Counted from the first letter of the stretch, positions 29,510-39,066 are shown. The stretch is DNA of 64,000 nucleotides from Arthrobacter sp. SDTb3-6 (GCF_013376095.1 NZ_JAAMFN010000006.1:103091-167090), one strand, 5' to 3'. Numbers and translations are program-made. The notes: generated from the sequence alone by a model not told the origin.

Positions 29510-30919
29510 ATGAACTCCCTTGTCACCGGACGGCGACTGGCCCGCGAGCTGGGTGAATGGCGGTCCTCCGGGCCCGCCTACCGGGCCTTGGCGGACCGGA
29601 TCAGGGTGCTGCTGCTGGACGGCCGGCTCTCCAGCGGCACCCGGCTCCCCGCCGAGCGTGAACTCAGCGGCGCGCTGGAGCTCAGCCGCACCACCGTGGC
29701 GGCGGCCTATTCAAAGCTGCGCGACGACGGCTATCTCGCCAGCGTGCGCGGCTCGGGCAGCATCGTCATCCTGCCCGGACGCGAACGCGGTGAGCACACG
29801 GGCGGCAACGGGCTGCCCCTGGACTTTACGAAGGCCATCACCTCCGCCTACCCGGGGTTGGCCGCCGCGTACTCCGACGCCGTCGAAGTGCTTCCCGGCT
29901 ACCTCGGCCACGACGGGTTTGACATGGTGGGCCTGCCGGACCTGCGGGAGGCCATTGCCCAGCATTACCGCGACCGGGGCCTGCCAACCTCGGCCGGGGA
30001 GATCATGGTGACCACCGGCGCCCAGCATGCGCTGAACCTGGTGACCGTCAGCCTCCACTCCGCGGGCGAGAGGGTCCTGGTGGAACAGCCCACCTATCCG
30101 CACGCCCTGGACACCTTCGCCTCCGTCGGGGCCCGCATGCTTTCCTTCCCGGTCAGCGCGGACGGCGGCTGGGACCTCGCGGAGGCCGTGCTGCAGATCC
30201 GGCGGGCCGCCCCGAGCCTGGCGTTCCTCATGCCCGACTTCCACAACCCCACCGGCATGAGCATGACCATTGCCGAGCGCGAGCACCTCACGGCCGCCGC
30301 GGCCCGGGAGGGGACGGTGCTCATCGCCGACGAAACCACGGCGCTGCTGGACATCAACCGGGGTGAAATGCCGCCCCTGGCGTGCTTCTCCCCCGGCGTG
30401 GTAACGCTGGGTTCGCTGGGAAAGATTGCCTGGGGCGGCCTGCGGATCGGCTGGATCCGCGCCCCGCGGGACGTGCTGGCCAGGATCCTGCGCAACCGGG
30501 CCGCACAGGACCTGGGCACACCCCTGCTGGAACAGCTCGTGGCCACCGCACTGGTCCGTGAGCTGCCCGTGCTGGCCGCGAGCCGGAGCCGGGAGCTGCT
30601 GGTGCGCCGGGACGCCCTGGTCGGACTGGTCCGCCGGCACCTGCCGGAGTGGGACGTCCGGGTGCCCGACGGCGGGCTGTCCCTGTGGATCAACACGGGC
30701 ACCGTCTCCACCTCGGCGCTGGCGCTGGCTGCCCGCGCGGAGGGCCTGGGCCTGGTCGCCGGCCCGCGGTTTGGGCTGGACGGCGCCTTTGAACGGTTCC
30801 TCCGCCTGCCCTTTGGCCACGAAGTGGAACAGCTCCGGGACGCCGTGGAGATCCTTGCGCGCATCAGCTCCCGGGTGGGTCCGGACCCCCTGCGCATGCC
30901 CCAGCAGGCAGTGATCTGA
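29510..30919 (+). CDS. MocR-type PLP-dependent GntR regulator
   Basis: A 469-residue chimera. The N-terminal GntR winged helix (about 18-85) has RLPAERELSGALELSRTTVA. A fold-type I aminotransferase domain (about 110-460) has the PLP-lysine region TLGSLGKIAWGGLRIGW. Such proteins bind pyridoxal phosphate or its amino-acid adducts and usually activate a divergent neighbour, here the YczE-type membrane protein. AAGGTGG precedes the ATG. Confidence 0.93.
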   Translation: MNSLVTGRRLARELGEWRSSGPAYRALADRIRVLLLDGRLSSGTRLPAERELSGALELSRTTVAAAYSKLRDDGYLASVRGSGSIVILPGRERGEHTGGNGLPLDFTKAITSAYPGLAAAYSDAVEVLPGYLGHDGFDMVGLPDLREAIAQHYRDRGLPTSAGEIMVTTGAQHALNLVTVSLHSAGERVLVEQPTYPHALDTFASVGARMLSFPVSADGGWDLAEAVLQIRRAAPSLAFLMPDFHNPTGMSMTIAEREHLTAAAAREGTVLIADETTALLDINRGEMPPLACFSPGVVTLGSLGKIAWGGLRIGWIRAPRDVLARILRNRAAQDLGTPLLEQLVATALVRELPVLAASRSRELLVRRDALVGLVRRHLPEWDVRVPDGGLSLWINTGTVSTSALALAARAEGLGLVAGPRFGLDGAFERFLRLPFGHEVEQLRDAVEILARISSRVGPDPLRMPQQAVI

Positions 30920-30982
30920 ACAGGATATTCCACCATATACGTAGTAGGCTTGACTGTAGGTAAAGTCACAAAGGGGGACTCA

Positions 30983-31468
30983 ATGCTTGAATGGATTAAT
31001 GACTTCGGCTGGATTATCTGGCTGACTGTTTTCCTGCTGCTTGCGGTCGCTGAAATGCTGACATTGAACCTGTATTTCATCCTGATGTCCGTCGGCGCAC
31101 TGGCGGCACTCGTGGCCTTCCTGTTCCACGCCGAGCTTTGGCTCCAGATCGTCATCTTCTGCGTCGTGGCGCTGGCCACCACCGTGCTCATCCGGCCGCT
31201 CGCGCTGGCGCACCTGCGCCGCGGGCCGGCCGATTCCCTCTCCAACATTGACCGCCTGATCGGGCACCACGCCGTGGTCCTGGAGGCCGTGTCGGCAAAC
31301 AGCGGACTGGTGAAGATCGGCGGGGACGTCTGGACGGCCCGGACGCGGGGCGGGGCCGACGTCCCGGCGGGCGCGTCGGTGGAGGTGGCCGCCATCGACG
31401 GGGCCACGGCCATCGTCAGCTTCCCCACCGTGCACAAGTCGACGGGAACCGCCACCACCATCGCCTAG
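30983..31468 (+). CDS. NfeD-family membrane protein
   Basis: A 161-residue short NfeD protein: two or three N-terminal helices (about 8-70), then a C-terminal OB-fold (about 90-150) with IGHHAVVLEAV and VKIGGDVWTART. AAGGGGGA precedes the ATG; the frame extends upstream without family similarity. NfeD proteins pair with SPFH proteins, and the SPFH gene follows after 91 nt, so they probably build a membrane microdomain or protease-control complex together. Confidence 0.9.
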   Translation: MLEWINDFGWIIWLTVFLLLAVAEMLTLNLYFILMSVGALAALVAFLFHAELWLQIVIFCVVALATTVLIRPLALAHLRRGPADSLSNIDRLIGHHAVVLEAVSANSGLVKIGGDVWTARTRGGADVPAGASVEVAAIDGATAIVSFPTVHKSTGTATTIA

Positions 31469-31559
31469 CGCCTTTCTGTCCCGGCAGACGGGCCCACCAC
31501 CTGCCTGTGCCACAAGGCACCGGAACACGCATTCTTCACACAGAAAAAGAGGGGATTTC

Positions 31560-32495
31560 ATGGGAGACGGAGCCGGAGCAATAGTTTGGCTGTTCGTAGT
31601 AGTTGTCCTGCTGATATTCGTCGTCATTGTCCTGGTCCGATCGGTGCGGATCATTCCGCAGGCCCGGGCCGGCGTCGTCGAACGGCTGGGCAAGTACCAG
31701 CGCACGCTCAATCCGGGCCTGACGGTCCTCATTCCGTTTGTGGACCGGTTGCTGCCGCTGCTGGACCTGCGCGAACAGGTGGTTTCCTTCCCGCCGCAAC
31801 CGGTGATCACCGAGGACAACCTGGTGGTCTCCATCGACACCGTGGTGTACTTCCAGGTCACCGATCCCCGGGCGGCCACCTATGAGATTGCCAACTACAT
31901 CCAGGCTGTGGAACAGCTGACCACCACCACCTTGCGTAACGTGGTGGGCGGGCTGAACCTTGAGGAGGCCCTGACCTCCCGTGACCAGATCAACGGCCAG
32001 CTGCGCGGCGTCCTGGACGAAGCCACCGGCCGCTGGGGCATCCGCGTCAGCCGTGTTGAGCTCAAGGCCATCGATCCGCCACTGTCCATCCAGGACTCCA
32101 TGGAAAAGCAGATGCGTGCAGAACGTGACCGCCGTGCCGCCATCCTGACGGCGGAAGGCACCAAGCAGTCAGCCATCCTGACCGCGGAGGGTGAACGCCA
32201 GTCCTCCATCCTGAAGGCCGAAGGCGACGCGAAGGCGGCCATCCTGCGCGCCGACGGTGAGTCCCAGGCCATCCAGAAGGTCTTTGACGCCATCCACAAG
32301 GGAAACCCGACGCAGAAGCTGCTGGCCTACCAATACCTGCAGACACTGCCCAAGATTGCCGAAGGCAGCTCGAACAAGCTGTGGATCGTCCCCAGCGAGG
32401 TGGGCGAGGCCCTGAAGGGCATCGGCAACGTCCTTGGCGGCGCCGCGGCCGGCACGGACGACGCCGCCGACGTTGCCCGGGATGCCCTGCCGTAG
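31560..32495 (+). CDS. SPFH/band 7 (stomatin-like) membrane protein
   Basis: A 311-residue protein. One N-terminal membrane helix (about 8-28) is followed by the SPFH domain (RIIPQARAGVVERLGKYQRT to about 190) and a charged coiled coil with an Ala/Glu-rich repeat (ILTAEG twice, ILKAEG, ILRADG). It is a QmcA/HflK-like scaffold, probably oligomeric, in operon with the NfeD gene upstream. A strong terminator follows. Confidence 0.93.
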   Translation: MGDGAGAIVWLFVVVVLLIFVVIVLVRSVRIIPQARAGVVERLGKYQRTLNPGLTVLIPFVDRLLPLLDLREQVVSFPPQPVITEDNLVVSIDTVVYFQVTDPRAATYEIANYIQAVEQLTTTTLRNVVGGLNLEEALTSRDQINGQLRGVLDEATGRWGIRVSRVELKAIDPPLSIQDSMEKQMRAERDRRAAILTAEGTKQSAILTAEGERQSSILKAEGDAKAAILRADGESQAIQKVFDAIHKGNPTQKLLAYQYLQTLPKIAEGSSNKLWIVPSEVGEALKGIGNVLGGAAAGTDDAADVARDALP

Positions 32496-32515
32496 GAAGA
32501 CACCATCCGGCGCCG

Positions 32516-32558
32516 GCCGCACGGCCAAGCACGTATAATGGATGCTTGGCCGTGCGGC
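32516..32558 (+). terminator. Terminator of the NfeD-SPFH operon
   Basis: A perfect 16-bp stem (32516-32531 with 32543-32558), an 11-nt loop and a following GTTTT. The loop contains TATAAT, so the structure overlaps a candidate promoter for rbpA. Confidence 0.85.
32534..32539 (+). promoter_or_regulatory. TATAAT within the terminator loop, candidate rbpA promoter
   Basis: A consensus -10 lies in the loop of the upstream terminator. A start near 32546 would give an approximately 187-nt leader before rbpA. The leader holds a GC-rich hairpin (CCGCCCGGAGGCGG) preceded by a run of six T, which resembles an attenuator. No matching -35 is visible. Confidence 0.4.
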
Positions 32559-32732
32559 GTTTTGCCCGGCCTTATTTTTCTCGCTGCCCGGGTACCTGCG
32601 GAACATCTGCGCCCGGCAAAGCGTTGAAGCAATCAGAAAGATGGTTTTTTCGCTGTTTCCGCCCGGAGGCGGACGGCGGAAGCCAAGGCGCCGGTCGGGT
32701 TTGTCCGCCGGCATCAACATGAGGGAGAAGTC

Positions 32733-33074
32733 ATGAGCGATCGTAGCTTGCGCGGCATGCGTCTGGGCGCGCAGAGCATGGAGACCGAGTCCGGCGTGGA
32801 GCCGGCCCCGCGGCAGCGCGTGGAGTACCGTTGCGCCGACGGCGAGCAGGTATTCGTGACGTTCTCTTCGGAGGCGGAGATTCCCGCCACCTGGGTGTCC
32901 AAGACGGGCAAGGAGGCGCTGCTCGTCAACGGCGAAGCGCCCGACACATCCAACGACAAGCCCGTCCGCACGCACTGGGACATGCTGTTGGAGCGCCGCT
33001 CCATTCCCGAGCTGGAGACGATCCTGGCCGACCGCCTCACGATCCTGCGCGAAAAGCGCGGCGAGAAGGTCTAG
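32733..33074 (+). CDS. rbpA: RNA polymerase-binding protein RbpA
   Basis: A 113-residue actinobacterial transcription factor that binds group 1/2 sigma factors and promoter DNA and stabilises open complexes. The N-terminal tail has LRGMRLGAQSMETE, the core domain RVEYRCADGEQVFVTFS, the basic linker KPVRTHWDMLLERRS, and the sigma-interaction helix IPELETILADRLTILREKR. GGGAGAAG precedes the ATG. The long upstream leader suggests regulated expression. Confidence 0.96.
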   Translation: MSDRSLRGMRLGAQSMETESGVEPAPRQRVEYRCADGEQVFVTFSSEAEIPATWVSKTGKEALLVNGEAPDTSNDKPVRTHWDMLLERRSIPELETILADRLTILREKRGEKV

Positions 33075-33118
33075 GCATCCGGCGGCGCCCTGCACCGCGG
33101 GGGGCCGTAAAACGCACG

Positions 33119-33158
33119 AGGGGCGGGCAATTTCGAGTCATCGAAACTGCCCGCCCCT
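33119..33158. terminator. Bidirectional terminator between rbpA and the mannosyltransferase
   Basis: An 11-bp GC-rich stem AGGGGCGGGCA with a further 6-bp inner stem after one mismatch, and loop GTCA. On the - strand it is followed by a T-rich GCGTTTTAC, so it may work best there. The flanking genes converge on it. Confidence 0.8.
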
Positions 33159-33180
33159 CCTGCGTGGGTCGCGGTCCGGC

Positions 33181-33912
33181 CTAGGACCGCCCGGTGAGCT
33201 TGTGCCACCGGGCGCCCAGGCCCCACTTGGTCACATTGAGCATGGCCTCCTGTACAATGTTCCCGCTCATCTTTGACGCGCCAAACTCGCGCTCCACGAA
33301 GGTGATGGGAACCTCCACGACCCTCATGCCCTTTTGGCACACGCGCCAGAGCATGTCGACCTGGAAGCCGTAGCCCACCGAGTCGACCGCCGAGAGGTCC
33401 AGGGCCTCCAGGGTGGTGCGGCGGAAGGCCCGGTAGCCGCCGGTGATGTCCCGGACCGGGATGCCGAGCAGGATGCGCGAATACAGGCTGCCGCAGGTGG
33501 AGATCAACTTGCGGTGCAGGGGCCAGTTGACCACCTTGCCGCCGGGCACCCAGCGCGAGCCCAGCACCAGATCGGCCCCCTGCTCCAGGGCGTCCAGCAG
33601 CAAGGGCAGTTCCTCCGGCTGGTGGGAGCCGTCGGCATCCATTTCGACGAGGACGTCGTAGCCGGCATCCAGGCCCCAGGCAAAGCCCGCCAGGTAGGCG
33701 GCGCCGAGTCCTTCCTTGCCGGCCCGGTGGAGGACGTGGACCTGTGCGTCCGATGCCGCGAAGTCGTCGGCCAGGCGTCCGGTGCCGTCCGGGCTGTTGT
33801 CGTCGGCAATCAACACGTCAACGTGTGGCACGGCAGAGCGCAGCCGCGCCAGGGTCTTGGGCAGTGACTCAAGCTCGTTGTACGTGGGGATGATTGTCAG
33901 GACACGCAACAC
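33181..33912 (-). CDS. Polyprenol-phosphate mannosyltransferase (GT2)
   Basis: A 243-residue GT2 enzyme of the dolichyl-phosphate mannose synthase type: VLTIIPTYNELESLPKTL, DDNSPDGTGRLAD, the DxD in VEMDADGSHQPEE, and FVEREFGASKMSG. It makes the polyprenyl-phospho-mannose used for lipoglycan and protein mannosylation (Ppm1-like, without the acyltransferase domain). I chose the GTG at 33912, with GGAAAGG upstream; the frame opens earlier without family sequence. It has no predicted C-terminal helices. Confidence 0.9.
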   Translation of the reverse strand: MLRVLTIIPTYNELESLPKTLARLRSAVPHVDVLIADDNSPDGTGRLADDFAASDAQVHVLHRAGKEGLGAAYLAGFAWGLDAGYDVLVEMDADGSHQPEELPLLLDALEQGADLVLGSRWVPGGKVVNWPLHRKLISTCGSLYSRILLGIPVRDITGGYRAFRRTTLEALDLSAVDSVGYGFQVDMLWRVCQKGMRVVEVPITFVEREFGASKMSGNIVQEAMLNVTKWGLGARWHKLTGRS

Positions 33913-34469
33913 AGGTGCCTTTCCGTGGGAAACAGTGGGGTTGGACGGCGTCGGCGCCCACCGGAGCGGGCTGCCGGCAGGGTCCGCGGGCAAAGGCTGT
34001 CCGAAATTGACGATGCCGCAGCGGGCGGGGTGCCAAGTCCCCAGTATAGGCGACGGGCCGGGCGCTCCTGCAGCCCGGCGTCCGGCTGCGGTGCCCTCGG
34101 GCCAGGCCCGTGCGGTGTTCCGGGCTGGGGGGACGGAAAAGAGATAAGCCCACGCGCCTTCGGGCCAAGCCGGGCCGTGCCTGTGGGAAGCACCCCAGGT
34201 GGGTTCAATCGGCTTGTTTTCTACTGACGCGTGAACTTATCTCCCAAATGCCGGAAACAGGGCATGGCCAGCAAGCTGGCCCAAGCCGGGTCCGGCCGGG
34301 ATCCCCCATCCGGGGTCGTCCGCTTCAATAAAAGCTAATTCCCGCCACGTCCGCTGTCAACACGGCCCTGACCTGCGGCGATCCGCGTCGCTGCAGGTCA
34401 GCGGCCTGCGCCGCGGGGCGGAAAGTTGCCCCACCACGGCGTGTCGCCTGCGGCCGGGCGTGGCGGCCG
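33913..34469. other. Intergenic region without recognisable gene
   Basis: About 557 bp, GC-rich, between the starts of the mannosyltransferase and the end of the amidohydrolase (both - strand). A TATACT on the - strand at 34048-34043 could be the -10 for the mannosyltransferase, about 130 nt upstream of its GTG. Short frames here have no ribosome binding sites or family features. Confidence 0.5.
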
Positions 34470-36107
34470 TCAGCTGAAGTCCGGTGCCGCGAAGAGTTCG
34501 CGGCCGCGGTGCACCGTCTGCAGGCAGCGGGGGGCGTTTTCCGTGTCGAGAGCCGGCAACAGGGGGGTGCCGGCGCGAGGGTCCGTGGACCAGGACTGCA
34601 CCCGTTCATCGGCCACCTGGACCATGAGCTGGTCAATTTCCCAGACCGCGAAACTGGCGGGTGCACCGGGCGCCAGCTGGCCCAGCATGGGGTTGGAGCC
34701 GCGGGCGGCACGCCATCCGGCCCTCGTGTGCCCAATGAACGCGGCCCGGGCCGAGATGCGTTCGCCCGGCTGGTGGTGGTTCAGGGCCGCCTTGACGCTG
34801 GCCCAGGGGTTGAGCGGGGTGACGGGGGCGTCGGACCCAAAGCAGACCGGCACGCCCGCGGCATAGAACGCCGCCACCGGGTTCAGGCCGGCTGCCCGTT
34901 CCGCGCCCAGGCGCCGGGCGTACATGCCCTCGCCCCCGCCCCAGATGGCGTCAAAAACGGGCTGCACCGAGACAGTGACAGCGTGCCGGGCGAGCACCTC
35001 CATGGCGTCGGAATCGACCATTTCGGCGTGTTCAAAGCGGTGGCCGGCCGCACGGACCTTGTCCAGGCCGACGCGTTCGGCTGCCTTGATGAGACCCTCA
35101 CAGGCGATCTCCATGGCACCGTCGCCAATGATGTGGAACCCGCCGGAGATGCCCAGCACGGAGGTGGCGGCCAGATGGTCGGCCACCTGCGTTGCGTCCA
35201 GGTAGGCCTGCCCGCAGCTGCCAGGGGCACCGGCGGAAAGGTCGGCATAGGGTTCGCGCAAAAAGGCGGAATGGGAGCCCAGTGAGCCGTCGATGTTCAG
35301 GTCCCCGGCGAGGCCCAGGACAGGGGTGCCCAGGGACGCGAGCAGCTCGCGGCCCTGCTCGACGCTGGAGACGGCCTGGCCCCAATACGGCAGGACCTCA
35401 GGCAGGGCCGACGCTGCGCCGTCGGCAGTCAGGGCCGCCAGCGAGGCGAGGTCGGCCGGGGACCCCACGTGGGGGGCGGCCATTTCCGCCAGGGCCACGT
35501 AGCCGTTGGCGGCGGCGTGGCGCAGTGCACGCTCCTGGACCGCCTGCAGGCCCGCGCCGTCCAGCGCCCGGGTGGCGGACCGGGCGGCGGCATGGGCCCC
35601 GCCGGTGACCAGCCCGGTGCCGTCCCAGCCCGGCAGCTGCGCCAGGCCGCACCGTTGGGCCAGGGCGCCGGAGACGACGGCTGAGTGGACGTCCACGCGT
35701 GCCAGGTACACCTCGCGGCCTCCCGTGGCCCGGTCCAGCTCCGCGGCCGTCAGCGGCCGCTGCACGGCCCAGTCGGAATCGTCCCAGCCGTGCCCGAGCA
35801 CCGGGCCGGTGCTGCCTGCCGACGCTGCCGCCACCAGGTCCAGGGCCTGCTCCACGGACCGTGCCCCGGACAGGTCCACGGAGTCGAGGGCCAGGCCGCT
35901 CTCCGTGACATGGACATGGGAGTCCACGAACCCCGGGGTGATGAGCGTGCCATCGAGGTCCACGAGCCGCATCCGGTCGTCGAGCAGCGACGACGCAGCG
36001 TGTTCGGAGCCGACCCAGGCGACGGTGTCGCCGTCCACCAGCATGGCCGTCGCGAACGGGTCGGCGGCGCTGTAGACGGAACCGTTGCGGTACATGGTCA
36101 GAGACAT
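34470..36107 (-). CDS. Amidohydrolase, YtcJ-like
   Basis: A 545-residue metal-dependent hydrolase of the amidohydrolase_3 group. The metal motif DSHVHV is near residue 63, GFHIIGDGAMEIA and HRFEHAEMVDSD give the middle histidines, and CFGSDAPVTPLNPW the final Asp. The start MSLTMYRNG is at 36107; the frame continues upstream as shadow of helY. The natural substrate (amide, imide or formyl group) cannot be told. It lies 82 bp downstream of helY and may be co-transcribed. Confidence 0.88.
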   Translation of the reverse strand: MSLTMYRNGSVYSAADPFATAMLVDGDTVAWVGSEHAASSLLDDRMRLVDLDGTLITPGFVDSHVHVTESGLALDSVDLSGARSVEQALDLVAAASAGSTGPVLGHGWDDSDWAVQRPLTAAELDRATGGREVYLARVDVHSAVVSGALAQRCGLAQLPGWDGTGLVTGGAHAAARSATRALDGAGLQAVQERALRHAAANGYVALAEMAAPHVGSPADLASLAALTADGAASALPEVLPYWGQAVSSVEQGRELLASLGTPVLGLAGDLNIDGSLGSHSAFLREPYADLSAGAPGSCGQAYLDATQVADHLAATSVLGISGGFHIIGDGAMEIACEGLIKAAERVGLDKVRAAGHRFEHAEMVDSDAMEVLARHAVTVSVQPVFDAIWGGGEGMYARRLGAERAAGLNPVAAFYAAGVPVCFGSDAPVTPLNPWASVKAALNHHQPGERISARAAFIGHTRAGWRAARGSNPMLGQLAPGAPASFAVWEIDQLMVQVADERVQSWSTDPRAGTPLLPALDTENAPRCLQTVHRGRELFAAPDFS

Positions 36108-36189
36108 GGGGAAAGTGTTCCTTTCGTAGGACGGGGCAAATCTGGACCGGGCGGGCCAGCACGGCACGGCAGGGGAAGGGGGACGCGCG

Positions 36190-39054
36190 CTAGTCGACCA
36201 CGGTGGTGTACGCCACCACGCCGCGGCGGATCCGTTGGATGGCCTCAATGCACAACCGGGAGAAGCCCCGTTCCATTCCCGGCACCTTGGCCAGCTGGTC
36301 GAGCAGGTCCACCACCTGCTTGGTCCAGCGCACAAAGTCGCCGGCGGCCATGTCGGTGCCCCTGAGGGCGTCCTGAAGGCTGCGCGCCCGGGCCCACTTG
36401 TACATGGGCCACACCAATCCCAGCTCCGGTTCCGCCGTCAGGGGCAGGCGGTGCGTTTCCTCGGCGTCCTCCAGCACCGACCAGAGGCGCACCACGGACT
36501 CCACCGAGGTCTCCAGGCTGATGCTGGGCATCCTGGGCCGGGCCCCGCCGTCGTCGCGCTTGGCCGTGAACACCACGGTGGTGGCGAAGGCCGCCAGTTC
36601 GGCTGCGTCGAGGTCGGCAAAGGCGCCGTCACGCAGCGCCAGGGCGATCAGCAGGTCCTTCTCGCCGTACACGCGCCGCAGCCGTTGGCCGTCGGCGCTG
36701 GGACGCAGCTCCCCGGCGTCGTCCCGCTCCACGAAGCCGTAGGCGGCCAGCAGCTCGGTGACCCGGTCAAAGGTCTTGGCGATGGTGTTGGTGCGCTGGT
36801 TAATGGCACGGACCAGCCCGTCGGTCTCGCGGCGCAGCTTCCACCAACGTTCGGCCCACCGGGCGTGCTCCTCCCGGTCCGGGCAGCCGTGGCAGGGGTG
36901 CGCACGCAGGGCGCGGCGCAGGGTGTCGATGGCTTCGTCGTCGGCGTGGGCCGACGGCTGCCGGCTGAAGGAGGCTGTCCGGTCCGGGGGCAGGGTGCCG
37001 CCGCCGGCCACGGCGTCGAGCAGCTGCTGGGCCAGGTTCCGGCGGTCCTTGGGCAGCTTGGGGTTGAAGCCCTTGCCGATGCGCACGCGCGCCAGCGGCA
37101 GGGCGGGCCCCTCCAGCTCGTGGATGCCCAGGCGCCGCAGTTCCTTGTTGGCCGTGAGGATGCCGGGGCGCGGTTCGCGGGCCTGCGGATCGGCCTCAAG
37201 CACGACGGCGGGACCCGGGTTGGGCCCTGCCGGCACCATGATCACGTCCCCGGGACGCAGCGTGGCCAGGGACTCCGCAACCCGGGCGCGGCGCTGTTTG
37301 GCCTTGGCCCGGGAAGCGCCGGACTCGTGGTCGGAGAGTTCGCGGCGCAGCTTGGCGTATTCGTTGAAGTCGCCGAGGTGGCAGGCCATGGCCTTTTCGT
37401 AGCCGGCCAGGGATTCCTCGCGGCGCCTGACCTGCCGGGCCAGGTCCACGACGGAGCGGTCCGCCTGGAACTGGGCGAACGAGGACTCGAGGATCTCCCG
37501 TGTGCGGCGGCGGCCGAATTGGGCCACCAGGTTGATGCTCATGTTGTAGGTGGGGCGGAAGCTGGAATTGAGCGGGTAGCTGCGGCGTGAGGCCAGCCCG
37601 GCGACGGCCGTGGGGTCGGTGCCCGGCTGCCACAGGACCACCGCGTGGCCCTCCACGTCGATCCCGCGCCGTCCGGCGCGCCCGGTCAGCTGGGTGTACT
37701 CCCCCGCGGTGATCCCGACGTGGGCCTCGCCGTTGAACTTTTCCAGCTTTTCCAGCACCACGGTGCGGGCCGGCATGTTGATGCCCAGGGCCAGGGTTTC
37801 GGTGGCGAACACCGCCCGGACCAGCCCGTCGGCGAACAGCGACTCCACCACCTCCTTGAAGCTGGGGAGCATGCCGGCATGGTGGGCGGCCAGGCCGCGG
37901 AGCAGCCCGTCACGCCAGGCCCAGTACCCCAGTACCTCCCGGTCCGAATCCGGCAGTTCCGCGCACGCGGAGTCGACACGGTCCGCAATTTCCGCGCGCT
38001 CCGCCGGGGTGGTGAGCCACAAGCCGGCGGCTGCGCACTGCTGGACGGCGGCGTCGCAGGCGGCGCGGGAAAAGATGAAGGTGATGGCCGGCAGCAGCTC
38101 GCGGCTGTCCAGGGCCCGGATCACCTGCGGCCGCGAGGCACGCTTGACCATGCCGCCGTCGGACGCGAACGCCGAGGCGCCCTGCCCGCCGTACCGTCCG
38201 TCGCGGCGGTCGCGGCGGCCCGGCCGGGAACCGTAGCTGCCGCGGTGCGGCCGGCCCGATTCGCTGCGGGCCAACTTGAGCAGTTCCGGGTTGACCTTGA
38301 AGCGGCCGGTGGCGTCGGTGCCCGGCCCAAGCTCGGCGGCAATCTCGTCAAAGGACTTGTTCGTGGCAAACAGGTCCACAATGTCCCGCTGGACCATGAC
38401 GTGCTGCCACAGGGGCACGGGGCGGTGTTCGGAGACCACCACCGCGGTGTCACCGCGGACAGTGCCCAGCCAGGCACCAAATTCCTCGGCATTGGAAACG
38501 GTGGCGCTCAGCGAGACGACGGCCACCTCGGCGGGGAGGTGGATGATCACTTCCTCCCACACGGCACCGCGGAACCTGTCGGCCAGGTAGTGGACCTCGT
38601 CCATGATGACGAACGCCAGCCCGGACAGCGTATCCGAGTCCGCGTAGAGCATGTTGCGCAGCACCTCGGTGGTCATGACCACCACCGGGGCTTCGGAGTT
38701 GATGCTGGTGTCCCCCGTCAGCAGCCCCACGTTTTTGGCCCCGTACTTGTGGGCCAGCTCCTGGTACTTCTGGTTGCTGAGGGCCTTGATGGGGGTGGTG
38801 TAAAACGCCTTGTTGCCCTGGGCCAGTGCCAGGTGGACGGCAAACTCGCCCACAATGGTCTTCCCGGCGCCCGTGGGGGCCGCCACCAGGACGCCGCGGC
38901 CCGCAGCCAGGGCACGGCACGCCTCGATTTGGAAGGGGTCAAGCCCAAAGTCAAAGCCCTGCTTGAACGCACCAAACTCGGTGCCGGCATCTGCGGAGAT
39001 CAGCTTTGCGGCCGCATAGCGTTCGGCGGGCGTTGCGGGTTCGTTCATCGGCAT
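36190..39054 (-). CDS. helY: Ski2-like DEAD/DEAH RNA helicase HelY
   Basis: A 954-residue superfamily-2 helicase. Motif I is APTGAGKTIVGEF (about 58-70), motif II FVIMDEVHYLADRF, motif III SLSATVSNAEEFG, and motif VI QLTGRAGRRGID. Arg/Gly-rich low-complexity sequence follows about residue 270 (GSYGSRPGRRDRRD), and the C-terminal DSHCT domain is present. It probably acts in RNA processing. TAGGCT lies 6 nt before the ATG. It follows tatC in the conserved actinobacterial pafBC-tatA-tatC-helY order. Confidence 0.93.
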   Translation of the reverse strand: MPMNEPATPAERYAAAKLISADAGTEFGAFKQGFDFGLDPFQIEACRALAAGRGVLVAAPTGAGKTIVGEFAVHLALAQGNKAFYTTPIKALSNQKYQELAHKYGAKNVGLLTGDTSINSEAPVVVMTTEVLRNMLYADSDTLSGLAFVIMDEVHYLADRFRGAVWEEVIIHLPAEVAVVSLSATVSNAEEFGAWLGTVRGDTAVVVSEHRPVPLWQHVMVQRDIVDLFATNKSFDEIAAELGPGTDATGRFKVNPELLKLARSESGRPHRGSYGSRPGRRDRRDGRYGGQGASAFASDGGMVKRASRPQVIRALDSRELLPAITFIFSRAACDAAVQQCAAAGLWLTTPAERAEIADRVDSACAELPDSDREVLGYWAWRDGLLRGLAAHHAGMLPSFKEVVESLFADGLVRAVFATETLALGINMPARTVVLEKLEKFNGEAHVGITAGEYTQLTGRAGRRGIDVEGHAVVLWQPGTDPTAVAGLASRRSYPLNSSFRPTYNMSINLVAQFGRRRTREILESSFAQFQADRSVVDLARQVRRREESLAGYEKAMACHLGDFNEYAKLRRELSDHESGASRAKAKQRRARVAESLATLRPGDVIMVPAGPNPGPAVVLEADPQAREPRPGILTANKELRRLGIHELEGPALPLARVRIGKGFNPKLPKDRRNLAQQLLDAVAGGGTLPPDRTASFSRQPSAHADDEAIDTLRRALRAHPCHGCPDREEHARWAERWWKLRRETDGLVRAINQRTNTIAKTFDRVTELLAAYGFVERDDAGELRPSADGQRLRRVYGEKDLLIALALRDGAFADLDAAELAAFATTVVFTAKRDDGGARPRMPSISLETSVESVVRLWSVLEDAEETHRLPLTAEPELGLVWPMYKWARARSLQDALRGTDMAAGDFVRWTKQVVDLLDQLAKVPGMERGFSRLCIEAIQRIRRGVVAYTTVVD

Positions 39055-39060
39055 GGATCC

Positions 39061-39066
39061 AGCCTA
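39061..39066 (-). promoter_or_regulatory. Leaderless -10 of helY
   Basis: On the - strand TAGGCT sits 6 nt before the ATG at 39054. Confidence 0.45.

Noticed and set aside
33925..34227. 100-codon frame in the 33.9-34.5 kb gap
   Set aside because: Arg/Gly/Pro-rich, no ribosome binding site or -10 at the right distance, and no family pattern.
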